A stretch of 64,000 bases of DNA from Rhodothermales bacterium (lineage in GTDB: Bacteria; Bacteroidota; Rhodothermia; Rhodothermales; Bin80). A program made the position numbers and the translations under genes. Positions 28,387-36,883 of this stretch are shown piece by piece. The DNA is taken from positions 248,001-312,000 of the forward strand of contig CATQHT010000001.1 in NCBI GenBank assembly GCA_958296045.1. The letters run 5' to 3'. Positions within the stretch are counted from its first letter, which is position 1. Every line of letters starts with the position of its first letter. The notes beneath the pieces are model-generated. The model had not been told where the DNA came from, did no database searches, and saw only the letters and a program-made list of their open reading frames with translations.

Positions 28387-29142
28387 ATGGACGCGCACAC
28401 CGCGATCGTTCTCTGCGGAGGGCGCGGCACGCGCATTGCCGCCGTCGCTTCAGACAAGCCCAAAGTCCTGCTTCCGATAGGCGGTGAGCCGTTCCTTGGG
28501 ATTCTGTTGCGTCATCTACAAAGCGAAGGCGTCCACCGTGCGGTGCTCAGTATCGGACACCTCGGGGCCCAGGTGGAAGCCTTTGTGCATAGCCCAGACT
28601 GCAATACTGGGGATCTGGAGGTGCGCTGCGTCCAGGAAACGTCCCCGCTTGGCACCGGTGGTGCGGTGCGTCTGGCTGCTGATACGCTTGGATTGCGCGC
28701 CTCCCTTCTCGTCATCAATGGCGATACCTTCTTCAGCGGCAGCCTGAGAAGCCTTCAACATTTTCATGAGGCCCAGCCCGATGCAAAGGGCACGCTTGCC
28801 CTGGTTCCGCCCATGGGTGGTGTGCGCTACGGACGGGTCCTGGTCGATGCCCTGACCGGTGAGGTGAAGCAATTCGCGGAAAAGGCGCCCGCTGCCGCAA
28901 GTGAGGCATGGATCAGTGCTGGCGTGTATCTCTTAGGGTCAAAGCTGGTGGCTGGCATCGCTGTGGGACGGTCTGTCTCATTGGAAAATGAGGTGTTTCC
29001 CAGGTGGGTGGCGCGGGGGTTGTACGGTTGCCGAATGCCGGACGCTACCATCTTGGACTTCGGGACACCAAGGAGCTATGCACATGCCCAAAGCGTGGCA
29101 GAGCATCTTGGGTGGCAAAAAGGCGGGCGAGTAGCATGGTGA
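28387..29142 (+). CDS. hddC: Nucleotidyltransferase, likely heptose-1-phosphate guanylyltransferase
   Basis: Transfers a nucleotide to a sugar 1-phosphate; context suggests GTP plus D-glycero-alpha-D-manno-heptose 1-phosphate. The 251-residue protein has the signature IVLCGGRGTRIAAVASDKPKVLLPIG at residues 7-32, LGTGGAVRLA and the metal-binding VINGDTFF. It overlaps the next gene (hddA) by 7 bases. Without the neighbours it could only be called a generic sugar nucleotidyltransferase. Confidence 0.85.
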   Translation: MDAHTAIVLCGGRGTRIAAVASDKPKVLLPIGGEPFLGILLRHLQSEGVHRAVLSIGHLGAQVEAFVHSPDCNTGDLEVRCVQETSPLGTGGAVRLAADTLGLRASLLVINGDTFFSGSLRSLQHFHEAQPDAKGTLALVPPMGGVRYGRVLVDALTGEVKQFAEKAPAAASEAWISAGVYLLGSKLVAGIAVGRSVSLENEVFPRWVARGLYGCRMPDATILDFGTPRSYAHAQSVAEHLGWQKGGRVAW

Positions 29143-30161
29143 TACGATCGCGGGCGCCCCTTAGGCTGGCATTCGGAGGCGGTGGAACCGACGTAGCTCC
29201 CTATGCGGACGAACGCGGCGGCTTCGTCCTTAATGCCACGATAAACCTGTACGCATGGGTATCTATCGTGCCCAATGACTCCCAGGTAGTACGGCTGCGG
29301 TCGCTGGACTACGGGGAGTCCGAGAGTTTCTTGCTGGAGCAGGCGGCCGAAGCCGTCGTACCGCAAGGCAACATGCTGCTCGCCAAAGGAGTGATGGATT
29401 CACTCTGCCTCTTCGAACGCATCCCCTGCGGCTTTGACCTGTGGACGCATACCGACTGCCCGGCTGAGTCGGGCCTCGGCGCGTCGTCTACGATGACGGT
29501 AGCACTCATCGGAGCCTTCAACCACTGGCTGAAGTTGGGATTGAATCGATACGAAGTCGCGCAGCAGGCGGTACGGATTGAGCGCACAGACTTGGGACTC
29601 GTCGGTGGGAAGCAGGATCAGTACGCGGCCGCGTTCGGGGGATTTAACTTCATCGAGTTCGCCCGTGGCGATGTGCTTGTCAACCCGTTGCGACTGCCCG
29701 TAGAATGGAAGAGTGAGCTGGAATATTCATTGGTGCTGGCATTCTCGGGCAGGCGGCTAGGAGCGAGTGACATCATCAGCAGCCAGATTGATAACTTCAG
29801 GCAGGAGCGTGTGGATCACATCAAAGCGATGGACCGCACCAAGGAGATGGCAATTGAAATGAAACGCCACCTGCTCAAAGGCGACTTCGGCAGGTTTGGG
29901 CAGCTGATGCACCGCGCGTGGATCGCCAAAAAGGGCATGGCGGACAGGATCACCAACCCGCGTATTGATGCGATCTATGCCTCTGGGCGGGCTGCTGGGG
30001 CACTGGGCGGCAAAGTGTCTGGCGCTGGTGGCGGAGGATTCATCTTCTTTTTTGTAGCGCCGGACCGGCGCCATAAGGTGATACAGGCGCTGGAAGATGC
30101 CGACTGCCGCGTTGTGCAGTTCGGCTTCACCAATGCAGGTCTGCAGACATGGATCAGATAG
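29136..30161 (+). CDS. hddA: GHMP kinase, likely D-glycero-alpha-D-manno-heptose 7-phosphate kinase
   Basis: Phosphorylates heptose 7-phosphate at the anomeric carbon. From ATG 29136 the 341-residue protein begins MVIRSRAPLRLAFGGGGTDVAPY, the HddA-type opening. ESGLGASSTMTVALIGAF is the GHMP ATP-binding motif and KVSGAGGGGFIFFF the C-terminal motif. It overlaps hddC at the start and gmhA by 13 bases at the end, so all three are probably translated from one message. Confidence 0.88.
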   Translation: MVIRSRAPLRLAFGGGGTDVAPYADERGGFVLNATINLYAWVSIVPNDSQVVRLRSLDYGESESFLLEQAAEAVVPQGNMLLAKGVMDSLCLFERIPCGFDLWTHTDCPAESGLGASSTMTVALIGAFNHWLKLGLNRYEVAQQAVRIERTDLGLVGGKQDQYAAAFGGFNFIEFARGDVLVNPLRLPVEWKSELEYSLVLAFSGRRLGASDIISSQIDNFRQERVDHIKAMDRTKEMAIEMKRHLLKGDFGRFGQLMHRAWIAKKGMADRITNPRIDAIYASGRAAGALGGKVSGAGGGGFIFFFVAPDRRHKVIQALEDADCRVVQFGFTNAGLQTWIR

Positions 30162-30751
30162 GCGAACGTGGGGTGGCCGTATGGATGCGGGAGCAGGTGG
30201 ATGAGGCGCAGCAGGTGCGCGAAGCAGTGCGAAAGCAGGTGGACCACCTGGCAGCCATCGCCACGCTGATCGCGGGTGCTTGCGTGCGTGACCAGAAAGT
30301 GCTGCTGTTCGGCAACGGGGGCAGCGCGGCCTCGGCCGAACATTGGGCGGCCGAGCTCACCGGCCGTTTTCGGTTGGCGGACCGGCCGCCGATCAGTGCC
30401 GTAGCGCTGACAGCCAATACGGCACAGCTGACCGCCATAGCCAACGACTTCGGTTATGAAGCCGTATTCGAACGCATGATCCGGGCGCATTGCACGGAGG
30501 ATGATATCGCCATCGGCCTGTCCACCAGCGGCACTTCCACCAACGTGCTGCGCGGTCTCAAAGCAGCCAGCCGTCTGGGCGCGGTAGCGATAGGTTGGAC
30601 TGGGCAGACAGCAGGCCAGATGCCTGATTGCTGCGACATCCTGGTGCAAATTCCGTCACGCGACACGGCTCGTATCCAGGAAGGGCATGACCTGTGTGCG
30701 CACCTGGTGCTTGCAGCCGTGGAGCGCATCCTGTTCGGGAACGGCCGATGA
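30149..30751 (+). CDS. gmhA: Sedoheptulose 7-phosphate isomerase
   Basis: Converts sedoheptulose 7-phosphate to D-glycero-D-manno-heptose 7-phosphate, the first step of heptose synthesis. The 200-residue SIS-domain protein shows VLLFGNGGSAASAEHWAAELTGRF, ALTANTAQLTAIANDFGYEAVFER, GLSTSGTSTNVL and the C-terminal QEGHDLCAHLV with its metal-binding His. Length is typical. It overlaps hddA upstream and gmhB downstream (ATGA). Confidence 0.93.
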   Translation: MDQIGERGVAVWMREQVDEAQQVREAVRKQVDHLAAIATLIAGACVRDQKVLLFGNGGSAASAEHWAAELTGRFRLADRPPISAVALTANTAQLTAIANDFGYEAVFERMIRAHCTEDDIAIGLSTSGTSTNVLRGLKAASRLGAVAIGWTGQTAGQMPDCCDILVQIPSRDTARIQEGHDLCAHLVLAAVERILFGNGR

Positions 30752-31341
30752 GGCGTCGGGCCGCGGTATTCTTGGATCGGGACGGCACACTCAATCGGGA
30801 GGTGAACTACCTGCATCGCGCGGAGGATCTTGTATGGATTCCAGGCGCTCCTCTGGCTGTGGCGCGCCTAAACCGAGCGGGGCTCCTGGCGCTGGTGGTC
30901 ACCAACCAGGCAGGTGTTGCACGCGGACATTATGACGAGGAGGCGGTGCATCTTTTGCATGCGCATATGCAGGCAGAGCTGCAGCGGGCGGGTGCGCATG
31001 TGGATACCTTCTATTTCAGCCCGTACCATGTCGAGGCAACGGTTGCCAAATACCGGCGCTATAGTGCTTGCCGTAAGCCGGGCACCGGCATGTTCGAGCA
31101 GGCGATATGCGAGTGGGATGTGGACCCAAAGCGCTCCTTTGTGATAGGCGATCGGAATCACGACATCGAGGCTGGTCGGCGTCTGGGCATGACAACGATC
31201 CTAGTGACCACCGGTTACGGGTGTGAGGAGCAGCTGACGACGAATGCAGACCACGTTGCTCTAGACGTTGGAGCGGCTGTCGACCATATCCTGCAGTGCC
31301 ACCAGATGCGTGGGCGGCAGGATATGCGGACGCACCCTTAA
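30748..31341 (+). CDS. gmhB: D,D-heptose 1,7-bisphosphate phosphatase
   Basis: HAD-family phosphatase removing the C7 phosphate before guanylyl transfer. The 197-residue protein from ATG 30748 contains AVFLDRDGTLNREVNYL with the nucleophile Asp pair, LVVTNQAGVARG, YSACRKPGTGMFEQA and SFVIGDRNHDIEAGRRLGM. Only one cysteine of the usual structural zinc set (CRKP) is present, so this is a zinc-poor variant. Its last codons (MRTHP then TAA) coincide with the start of an IS1634 remnant, so the original C-terminus may have been altered. Confidence 0.88.
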   Translation: MRRRAAVFLDRDGTLNREVNYLHRAEDLVWIPGAPLAVARLNRAGLLALVVTNQAGVARGHYDEEAVHLLHAHMQAELQRAGAHVDTFYFSPYHVEATVAKYRRYSACRKPGTGMFEQAICEWDVDPKRSFVIGDRNHDIEAGRRLGMTTILVTTGYGCEEQLTTNADHVALDVGAAVDHILQCHQMRGRQDMRTHP

Positions 31342-31720
31342 ATCCAGCGCTAAGGCCACCAACTACGCGCTGGTTAAATGCTACCGGATCAATGGCGCTC
31401 CTAAACAGCGGACTGTCCTTAACCTGGGCCAAGCCGTCGATATTCCTAAGGAACAATGGCGCAAGTTGATTCGCCAAATTGACAATAGCTTACGAGGACG
31501 GAGCCGCTTGGCGTTTGAGAGTGAGACGCTCCGCCTCGCCAGCTAGGCTATCGTGCAGAAACTGCTGGACAAGGGCTACAACGTGGACGACCCGCGCGAC
31601 GACCGGGATACCATCATCATTGATGAAGTCCATACATACCGACACTCGGACCGACGGAGGCGAACGTGTGACTCTGAATGCTTTGCAGCTGTTAGCCCAT
31701 CTTTATCACTCGGGCTAACG
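31336..31720 (+). pseudogene. IS1634-family transposase, N-terminal remnant
   Basis: Begins inside the transposase gene (LKSSAKATNYALVKCYRINGAPKQRTVLNLGQ), with the IS left end missing, and is joined directly to the gmhB 3' end. A stop codon interrupts after ESETLRLAS and a frameshift occurs in the IIDEVHTYRHSD region. It resembles the N-terminal part of the less damaged IS1634 transposase at 49615, then ends within about 390 bases. Confidence 0.8.
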
Positions 31721-31859
31721 GCGGGGCCTCGTTCGTCCTCATGTTCCTCCGAGCGGGCCGATTTCAGCGCCGTTGTTCGTCGATATTGCCGCCAATCGTA
31801 TTGTAGTGAAATAGATAGGGCCCCGAGGAACCCGCCGCGTACGGCGCCGTAACACCACC

Positions 31860-33701
31860 CCGGACCAGACGCGCAGCGCCATCTTCGTACGAGCCTCTAA
31901 TTACCGCCGCAAGAACGGCCAGGTGCGAACCTCATTCGCGCTCCTGCAATCCGTACGCGTCGAAGGACAATCCACCCACCGTACCCTACTCAACCTCGGA
32001 CGGGATTTCAGTATCCCTAAGCAAGACTGGCCCGAACTCGCCAAGCAGGTCACCGCCCGACTGAAAGGACAAGCGCGCATCCCCGTACAGGAAGAGGATG
32101 AGCACCTGAAGAACGTGGTCGACGACATCGTCAAACGACTCCTGGACCAAGGCTTTGACATCCATGCAAAACACCCGGATGGTCGCGACACCATTCTCAC
32201 AGATAAGGTCTACAACCCCGACGCCAAGACCGTCGGAGGCGAGCGCCTAGCGCTGCAAGCGCTCGAACTGCTGGGCATGGAAGAACTCTTGCGTGAACTC
32301 AAGTTTCCCGAAAATCATATCAAACTCACCTGTGCGCTCATCGTCGGACGCATGCTCTGTCCCGGCAGTGAACGGCGCACCCATAAGTGGATGACGGAGG
32401 CCTCCAGTATCCTGGAGCTGCTGAACCTCCAGGAGCCAAGTCTGAGCATGCTGTACCGATGCTCAGACCGGTTGCACAAGCACCGGCATGAGACCATGGA
32501 CCGCCTCTTTGGAAACACAAAGAGGGTGTTGGATTTGGACGAGACGATCGTTTTTATGATCTAACAAATGCCTTCTATCACGGTCGGCAGAAAGGAGAAC
32601 TCCTTCGTTGTGGGCGCAGCAAAGAGAAGCGGAGCGATTGTCCTCTGGTCACGCTGGCGCTGACGCTCGATGCCTCGGGATTGGCGCACAGTGTGGAGAT
32701 TCTACCCGGCTACGCGAGCGAGCCGGCTACGCTCCAGAAGGCCATAGAGAACCTGACCGGAGCGACACCCACCGTCATCATGGATGCCGGTATTGCCACC
32801 GAAGCAAATCTGGCGTACTTGAAGGAAAACAGCCTGGATCTGTGTGGAGTGAAAATAGGGTGCCTCCTGTGCCCACCCAGGCACCCGATCAAGAGTTTGT
32901 AACCGCTAATGACGTGAAAGTCCGGGCTTGGAAGCTCCCCGAGGAGGAGGGAGTGGTGCGCGTCTATGTACACAGTGAAGCCCGGCAGGCCACCGACGAG
33001 CAGATCTTGCAGACCAAATGCGACCAGTTTGAAGCGGCACTGCAATACCTCCATGAGGGACTGCCTGTGCCCAGACGCCTGAAAAATATCAAGAAAGTCG
33101 AACGTAAGGTCGGTCGCCTGCAGGAGAAGTACAAGTCGGTGGCCCACCTGTATGAGGTTGAGGTGAAGCAGAAGGAGGGGACACAGCTTGCCGCATCGGT
33201 CACGTTTAGCAAGCGTACCTCCCATCAAAAAAACCCAGACCACCGGAGGGTATGTGCTCAGCACCAGCCACCTGGTCTGCCAAAAAGATTGCGCGCACCT
33301 ACTGGCGGCTCACGGAGATTGAGGCCATGTTCCCAGTCATGAAGTCCGACCTGGGATTACGGCCTATCTATCACAGCAAAGATGAGCGGATTGAAGGACA
33401 TCTGTTCATTACCGTGCTGGCCTACCACGTGTCCCATTTGATCCGCACAAAGCTCAAGGCCAACCATGTCCATGAAAGCTGGAACGCGCTCCGCTTCAAA
33501 CTCAACCGGATCCATCGGATTACCACGGTGCTACCAAAGAGTAAGCACCGCTATATCGTCCTCAAAGTGGATCAGAAGTTGACGCCATGCTTGCAGCGGA
33601 TCGTCCATTGTATGGGCATGAGCTACGATCCCACGGCGATAAGATGCAAGGAGGACCACTCCAGTGAGCCGAGCGATCTGAAAAAACCTCCTGATTCATG
33701 A
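31860..33701 (+). pseudogene. IS1634-family transposase, nearly full length but frameshifted
   Basis: A second, different IS1634 transposase. Pieces in order are IFVRASNYRRKNGQVRTSF, TVGGERLALQALELLGM, CPGSERRTHKWM, NAFYHGRQKGELLRCGRSKEKR, TVIMDAGIATEANLAYL (catalytic Asp), VYVHSEARQATDEQIL, and LGLRPIYHSKDERIEGHLFI with the catalytic Glu region. Frameshifts lie near 32550, 32850 and 33240, so it cannot make protein. At 32555-32575 it has the uninterrupted version of the site that the serine-recombinase element occupies in the copy at 49615. Confidence 0.85.
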
Positions 33702-34430
33702 AACTTGTGACGCTCCCCATGCCTCACGCCAGTACCCACTCCAGAAGGAGTAGCGTGCGCTGTGTCCGATTCAGACAGATGAGCCCCGATCGCGGGGCCC
33801 CAATACGGCGAAGGACACGCAAGACAGGGGCGAACACCCCCTAAGCCACCACCGACCGCTCCGGTAATCAGCAAGGCTCCATAGCACCCGGAAAAACGCC
33901 CCCCAAACGGGGACAGGGGAGGTCCGACCTCTCACTTCACTACAAGTGATAAAGTCGAGTATGGTCACATCGGACTTCTCTCCACCGTACATCCTCCGAT
34001 CAGCATGTAGCCTACGCTTTGGCGACCCTCCCCGAAGGGATGGGTAATGGAGAGACCTCCCAGGTCCCGATGCAGTACGTACGTGCGTACCTGGGTTCTT
34101 GGACACCGCGGGACCCTCCTCCGCCTCACCTTTAACGGCGAAGAAGGTGTTGCCTTCGACCAAGCAGAAAGCCTCGGCATCCTGGACGATGACATTTTCG
34201 GTGCTCATTAGCCCTGCACACCCGCACCCCTATCGACGCTTCGCTGGCACCCTCGCGGGTACCAACGCACGGCTCGAAAAGATGCGTGGATGGTTAATCC
34301 TTCACATCGGGAGACCTTCACTCCCTGTACTGGCACCAGTTAGCCTGGCACACCCGCAACCAGACTCCCAAAGAACATCGGCGAATAGCGATACCTGTCA
34401 GAGCTACCAGTTATGGCTGCTCTGCCGAGT
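33702..34430. other. Decayed mobile-element DNA, unassigned
   Basis: No credible gene. A minus-strand frame (33771-34208) has no recognised domain. A stretch around 33905-33958 (GGACAGGGGAGGTCCG and following) recurs imperfectly near 36792-36840, on the other side of the IS66 pieces. The part near 34200-34260 is rich in short inverted repeats. Confidence 0.4.
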
Positions 34431-34544
34431 TGAGGATACCTCAACCTGCCCGAAGCCGAGGTTACCGCATAGCCATAGAAGACCGCACCCAAATATAAGC
34501 AGGGCAAACCTCCCGGCTTAAATGCTGTCTACGGGACGGTTACG
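34430..34544 (-). mobile_element. IS66-like terminal segment
   Basis: Ends in TCTACGGGACGGTTACG, which read on the minus strand starts CGTAACCGTCCCGTAGA and resembles an IS66-type terminus. The remaining element would lie to the left. It abuts a truncated tnpC. A related segment ends at 35966. Confidence 0.45.
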
Positions 34545-34559
34545 TTTGCTACGCTGCCC

Positions 34560-35075
34560 TTAGCGTCGCGTCTTGGGTTTGGCGTTCGCGCGATGGTCCT
34601 TAGTCGGTGTGCCCTTTACACCCGGGCGCGAGGCCGACGTATCTGCGGTCGCTGACTGTGGCGGCTTCTGATCCGCTGTCGCGCGGATGTCGTCGCTCAA
34701 AGGCGACTTTGGCTTCACAGGCGCCTTTAAGCGCTCGCTTGTGCTGCCGAAGACCTTTCGGGAGGGCTCACTGAGCTGGTCTTTGAGATTGGCTATATTC
34801 TCGGCCAGACCTGCGTTCGTTGCCTCCGACCGCTGCCGTTTTGTATGCTCCTCGCTATGCAGGCGCCGCCAATGGTCACGCTCCGAACGAAGTCGCTCGA
34901 CCACCGCGCGATGGTCCAGCTCGAGCCTCGCGGAATGCGGACAGGGGCGCTCCTGGTCAGGGATACTTGGCACGCCCTGTTTACTCATGGCATTTCCAAT
35001 TCGTTCCATGACTTTTATGTGAAAATAGTTAGGAATCGGAACGCCGAAATCGGCGTCGATAGCGTACCGTCGCAA
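34560..35075 (-). pseudogene. IS66 TnpC, N-terminal fragment
   Basis: Only the N-terminal coiled-coil and basic region of TnpC is present. It includes VVERLRSERDHWRRLH, NLKDQLSEPSRKVFGSTSERLK and a Lys/Pro-rich linker, and stops at 34560 next to an IS66-like end. The DDE catalytic domain is missing. The natural start is probably the Met of MERIGNAMSK near 35009. Confidence 0.75.
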
Positions 35076-35367
35076 GCCGTACCCCGTCCAAGAGCATCAT
35101 GAGCTCCGTCCATAAAGGCGTCGCGGTCTCTGGCAGCTCAAACGTACGCGACTCGAGACGCTTGTAGGACAAAACCCAGCCGCTGCGATCCCAAACCAGA
35201 AATGTGATATGTGTCCGACGGCGGTTGATGAAAACGAACACATCGTTCGAGAGAGGATCACGCTTTATGCCCGAGCGCACCAGACTGCACAACCCGTCAA
35301 AGCCCTTGCGCATGTCCGTAGGCTCCCGGCAAAAATGAAACACGTGCGACGGCCCCCATGCGAACAT
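35029..35367 (-). CDS. IS66 accessory protein TnpB
   Basis: A 112-residue IS66 Orf2-type protein. FHFCREPTDMRKGFDGLCSLV and DVFVFINRRRTHITFLVWDRSGWVLSYKRLE are the family signature (usual form TDMRKGFDGL ... LFVFRGRRGDRLKILWWDGDG). It overlaps the end of tnpA upstream and precedes the tnpC fragment. It appears intact, though the element as a whole is not. Unrelated to IS605 TnpB. Confidence 0.85.
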   Translation of the reverse strand: MFAWGPSHVFHFCREPTDMRKGFDGLCSLVRSGIKRDPLSNDVFVFINRRRTHITFLVWDRSGWVLSYKRLESRTFELPETATPLWTELMMLLDGVRLATVRYRRRFRRSDS

Positions 35368-35675
35368 GACTGGCTTCGCTCACGCTGTAACGCAGATCCG
35401 AGAAAGTCCTCCAATACCGGCGTGTACACGCGCAGACGCGCGCCGCCTGGAAACTCGACCTCCATCAACGCCCGCTCATGTACCACCGGTGACGATACCT
35501 CCACAAAGGTGCCCGAAGCCCGAGACACAGATGCCGCGTACTTCTTGCGCCAGTAGTAAAAACCACGCTCCGACAGGCCGTGCTCAAGGCAAAACGCCGT
35601 CAGACTCTGCGCGCCACCCAAAAAACGCTCCACCAGCGGAAACATGTCCTCCGAACTACGACGTAACGATGCCAT
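35265..35675 (-). CDS. IS66 accessory protein TnpA
   Basis: A 136-residue frame whose first 100 residues fit IS66 Orf1: MFPLVERFLGGAQSLTAFCLEHGLSERGFYYWRKKY is the helix-turn-helix, and MEVEFPGGARLRVY the conserved C-terminal strand. The last 30 or so residues lie in the tnpB gene out of frame, suggesting a small frameshift near the original stop. Upstream, near 35745-35766, ACTACGAGACACTTATT looks like the left terminus of this element. Confidence 0.75.
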   Translation of the reverse strand: MASLRRSSEDMFPLVERFLGGAQSLTAFCLEHGLSERGFYYWRKKYAASVSRASGTFVEVSSPVVHERALMEVEFPGGARLRVYTPVLEDFLGSALQRERSQSCSHGGRRTCFIFAGSLRTCARALTGCAVWCARA

Positions 35676-35865
35676 TGCATCCCCCAGTTAAGCTGCTCAC
35701 TGACCGATGTAACAATATCGGCAGCTCAAGCCCCTCAACGTAATATGTACACTACGAGACACTTATTCCTGGTCGGTGACGACCACTACATGCCTCGAGC
35801 AATCCTATAGAAACCTGCTCGGTATCGCAAATCCAAGCCGTCAGGTCACGACTGAGGATGCTCCC

Positions 35866-35966
35866 AACCTGCCTGGAGTAGAGGCTACGGTATAAACACG
35901 TAGAACCCCATCAAAACATAAGATGGCCACATGGCCTACATTTGATGCTATCTACGGGACACTTAC
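35866..35966 (-). mobile_element. IS66-like terminal segment, second copy
   Basis: Ends TCTACGGGACACTTACG at 35966, closely resembling the segment ending at 34544 and in the same orientation. It interrupts a tnpC gene, whose frame runs on into it for about 18 codons before stopping at 35911. Confidence 0.45.
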
Positions 35967-36718
35967 GGCGCAATACGGGTTTGGCCTTTTGCTGCCGCGC
36001 GATGCGTCGTTGTTCTGCAGAGGAATGGTTCTCGCGCAGCTGCTCTTCTATCCGGTAGAGCTTTCCTATTTGCTTCAGCACGAAGGCGGCTCTGTCGGGA
36101 TCGGTACGGAGGGCTTGGTAAAATTTGCGTCGCGCATGGGCCCAGCAGTTGGCCAGTATGATGCAGACATCCCGAATGAAGGTCTCGTAGGCGACATATC
36201 CGTCGGTATGCAGCACGCCCTGGAACCCATGCAGGAATCCTCGTGGCACCTTGCTTCCGCGTCCGGGTGCGTATTGGTAGACCAGCAGCTTCTGTTTAGG
36301 GCAATGGTAGACCCAGAAGTATCCGCGATGAGTGGACCCTTTCTTCTTGCGATCCTGCACGCGGATCGTGGTCTCGTCCACCTGCAGGTATCCGCTCGTG
36401 CGTACCTGATCGGCCACGGCAAGCGCGAGCTGTTCCAGGTCAAAGCCTACCTTATCCATCCAGTTTCCCATGGTGGACGATGGGATCTTATAGCCCGAGT
36501 CGCGCTCTATTATCTTGGCTAGGCGGTAAAGCGGTAGACCATCCTCGACTTTGGACGTAACAAGGTGCGCCAGCAACGATATCATGTACTCGCCCGCTGG
36601 GAATAGTGCGCGCAGAGAGTGGAGCGATACGCAGCCCTTTCGAAGGATCGATGCCACGCGCAAATACGCGGCGCCTATAGCTGATCACCTTCAGATACCC
36701 TGGCACCCACGCTACCAC
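35911..36718 (-). pseudogene. IS66 TnpC transposase, catalytic fragment
   Basis: Contains the IS66 DDE domain: LAKIIERDSGYKIPSSTMGNWMDKVG, then YLQVDETTIRVQDRKKKGSTHRGYFWVY with the first Asp, LHTDGYVAYE with the second Asp, and NCWAHARRKFYQA. The C-terminal catalytic Glu region is lost where the terminal segment at 35966 cuts in, and the N-terminal part upstream of about 36663 is in another frame. The sequence differs from the tnpC fragment at 34560, so two IS66 elements are represented. Confidence 0.8.
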
Positions 36719-36883
36719 CTTAGAACTCTCAATTCGAATCGGTTTCCAGCCTTCCAGGTCCCCTTCGGAGTTAAATTGGGGCTCCTAAAACGGGGACAGG
36801 AGAGGTCCGGCTTTTCATTTCACTACCAGTGACGAAGTTGGGCTGAGGGACCAGGGACGAAAGACCAAGGGGTTAGTAGCTTA

